Positions 63,822 to 64,000 of a stretch of DNA of 64,000 bases are shown here, one piece after another. The stretch's first letter is position 1. Each line of letters opens with the position of its first letter. The position numbers and the translations under genes were made by a program. The notes below the pieces were generated by a model that was not told where the DNA came from, made no database searches, and saw nothing but the letters and a program-made list of their open reading frames with translations. Location: contig QPMI01000545.1 of the NCBI GenBank assembly GCA_004431415.1, positions 214,900-278,899 on the forward strand, written 5' to 3'. This DNA comes from Cyanophora paradoxa. Taxonomy: Eukaryota; Glaucocystophyceae; Cyanophorales; Cyanophoraceae.

Positions 63822-64000
63822 TTACACGCGTTTACACTCAAGGCCGTTGAACTTGCCGCCCACCGCCCTGGGCTCCGCCGCCGTCGAGGCCGCCGCCTCC
63901 GTCACCTCCTTCATTACCTCCGGGTTCGCTGTTCGCCGCGTGCACCGCCAGCACCGTCTGCACCAGGGCCATCCCCAGGCGCGCCTCGGGCCCCAGGGTC
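63822..64000 (-). CDS. C-terminal end of an unknown viral-like gene
   Basis: The minus strand reads ARLGMALVQTVLAVHAAN, then with one base break NPEVMKEVTEAAASTAAEPR, AVGGKFNGLECKRV and a stop at 63,822. The gene enters from outside the window and is convergent with the ssDNA-binding protein, 37 bp apart. No family recognised. Confidence 0.35.
   Translation of the reverse strand, partial: PWGPRRAWGWPWCRRCWRCTRRTANPEVMKEVTEAAASTAAEPRAVGGKFNGLECKRV

Larger units (their letters stand above)
26194..64000. mobile_element. Endogenous DNA-virus-like element (right end outside window)
   Basis: Contiguous block with viral-type gene content: PD-(D/E)XK recombinase of the YqaJ type, superfamily 3 helicase, probable viral ssDNA-binding protein, small tail-anchored membrane proteins and a GNAT-like protein, packed closely on both strands and interrupted by a tandem cassette array. 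It directly follows an ordinary intron-containing host-like gene, so it is integrated or part of a host contig. No capsid, packaging ATPase, protease, integrase or DNA polymerase was recognised, so I cannot say whether it is related to nucleocytoviruses, polinton-like viruses or another lineage. The left limit is placed at the first viral-like gene and is approximate. Confidence 0.6.

Overview
The window looks like GC-rich nuclear DNA of a flagellated microbial eukaryote, probably an alga or related protist. The evidence is intron-dense genes with short GC-rich introns (typically GTGCG...CGCAG), a sperm-tail PG-rich (axonemal) protein, taspase-1, a eukaryotic-type pantothenate kinase and a membrane PAS sensor. 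I cannot name the lineage from the sequence. The right-hand part, from about 26.2 kb to the window end, is a different block that I read as an endogenous DNA-virus-like element.

Left, host-like part (1-26.0 kb): a minus-strand membrane PAS sensor cut by the window edge; an unknown minus-strand gene; a plus-strand LRR protein with HEAT/ARM-like C-terminus; a 2.5-kb gene-free stretch with palindromic and AT-rich repeats; an unknown gene with a nuclear-localisation-like patch; an STPGR gene diverging from a Mut7-C RNase-domain gene; an armadillo-repeat gene built of one exon per repeat; taspase-1; and, diverging from it, pantothenate kinase.

Right, viral-like part (26.2-64 kb): a minus-strand protein with a GNAT-like C-terminus, then a cassette of YqaJ-type recombinase (+), unknown multi-exon protein X (-) and multi-exon protein Y (+). 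The cassette is repeated four times, with a fifth partial X/Y segment, between 27.7 and 55.4 kb. Only the last Y copy runs on into a superfamily 3 helicase domain (ends 58,182). The other Y copies are truncated, and two junctions carry short insertions copied from elsewhere in the cassette. After the helicase come small membrane and basic proteins, a region of 208-bp tandem repeats with a large inverted repeat carrying a CRE-like motif (GTCATTTACG), a probable T7-gp2.5/NCLDV-type ssDNA-binding protein and the edge of another gene.

Recombinase, SF3 helicase and SSB together suggest a replication/recombination module of a nuclear DNA virus related to the large or polinton-like algal viruses. 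No capsid, packaging ATPase or DNA polymerase gene was recognised, so the family is left open. Viral genes X and Y carry spliceosomal introns of the same style as the host genes. Single-base differences in G/C runs break many frames. They could be long-read consensus errors or real decay, so product calls in the viral block refer to reading frames I followed by eye across those breaks.
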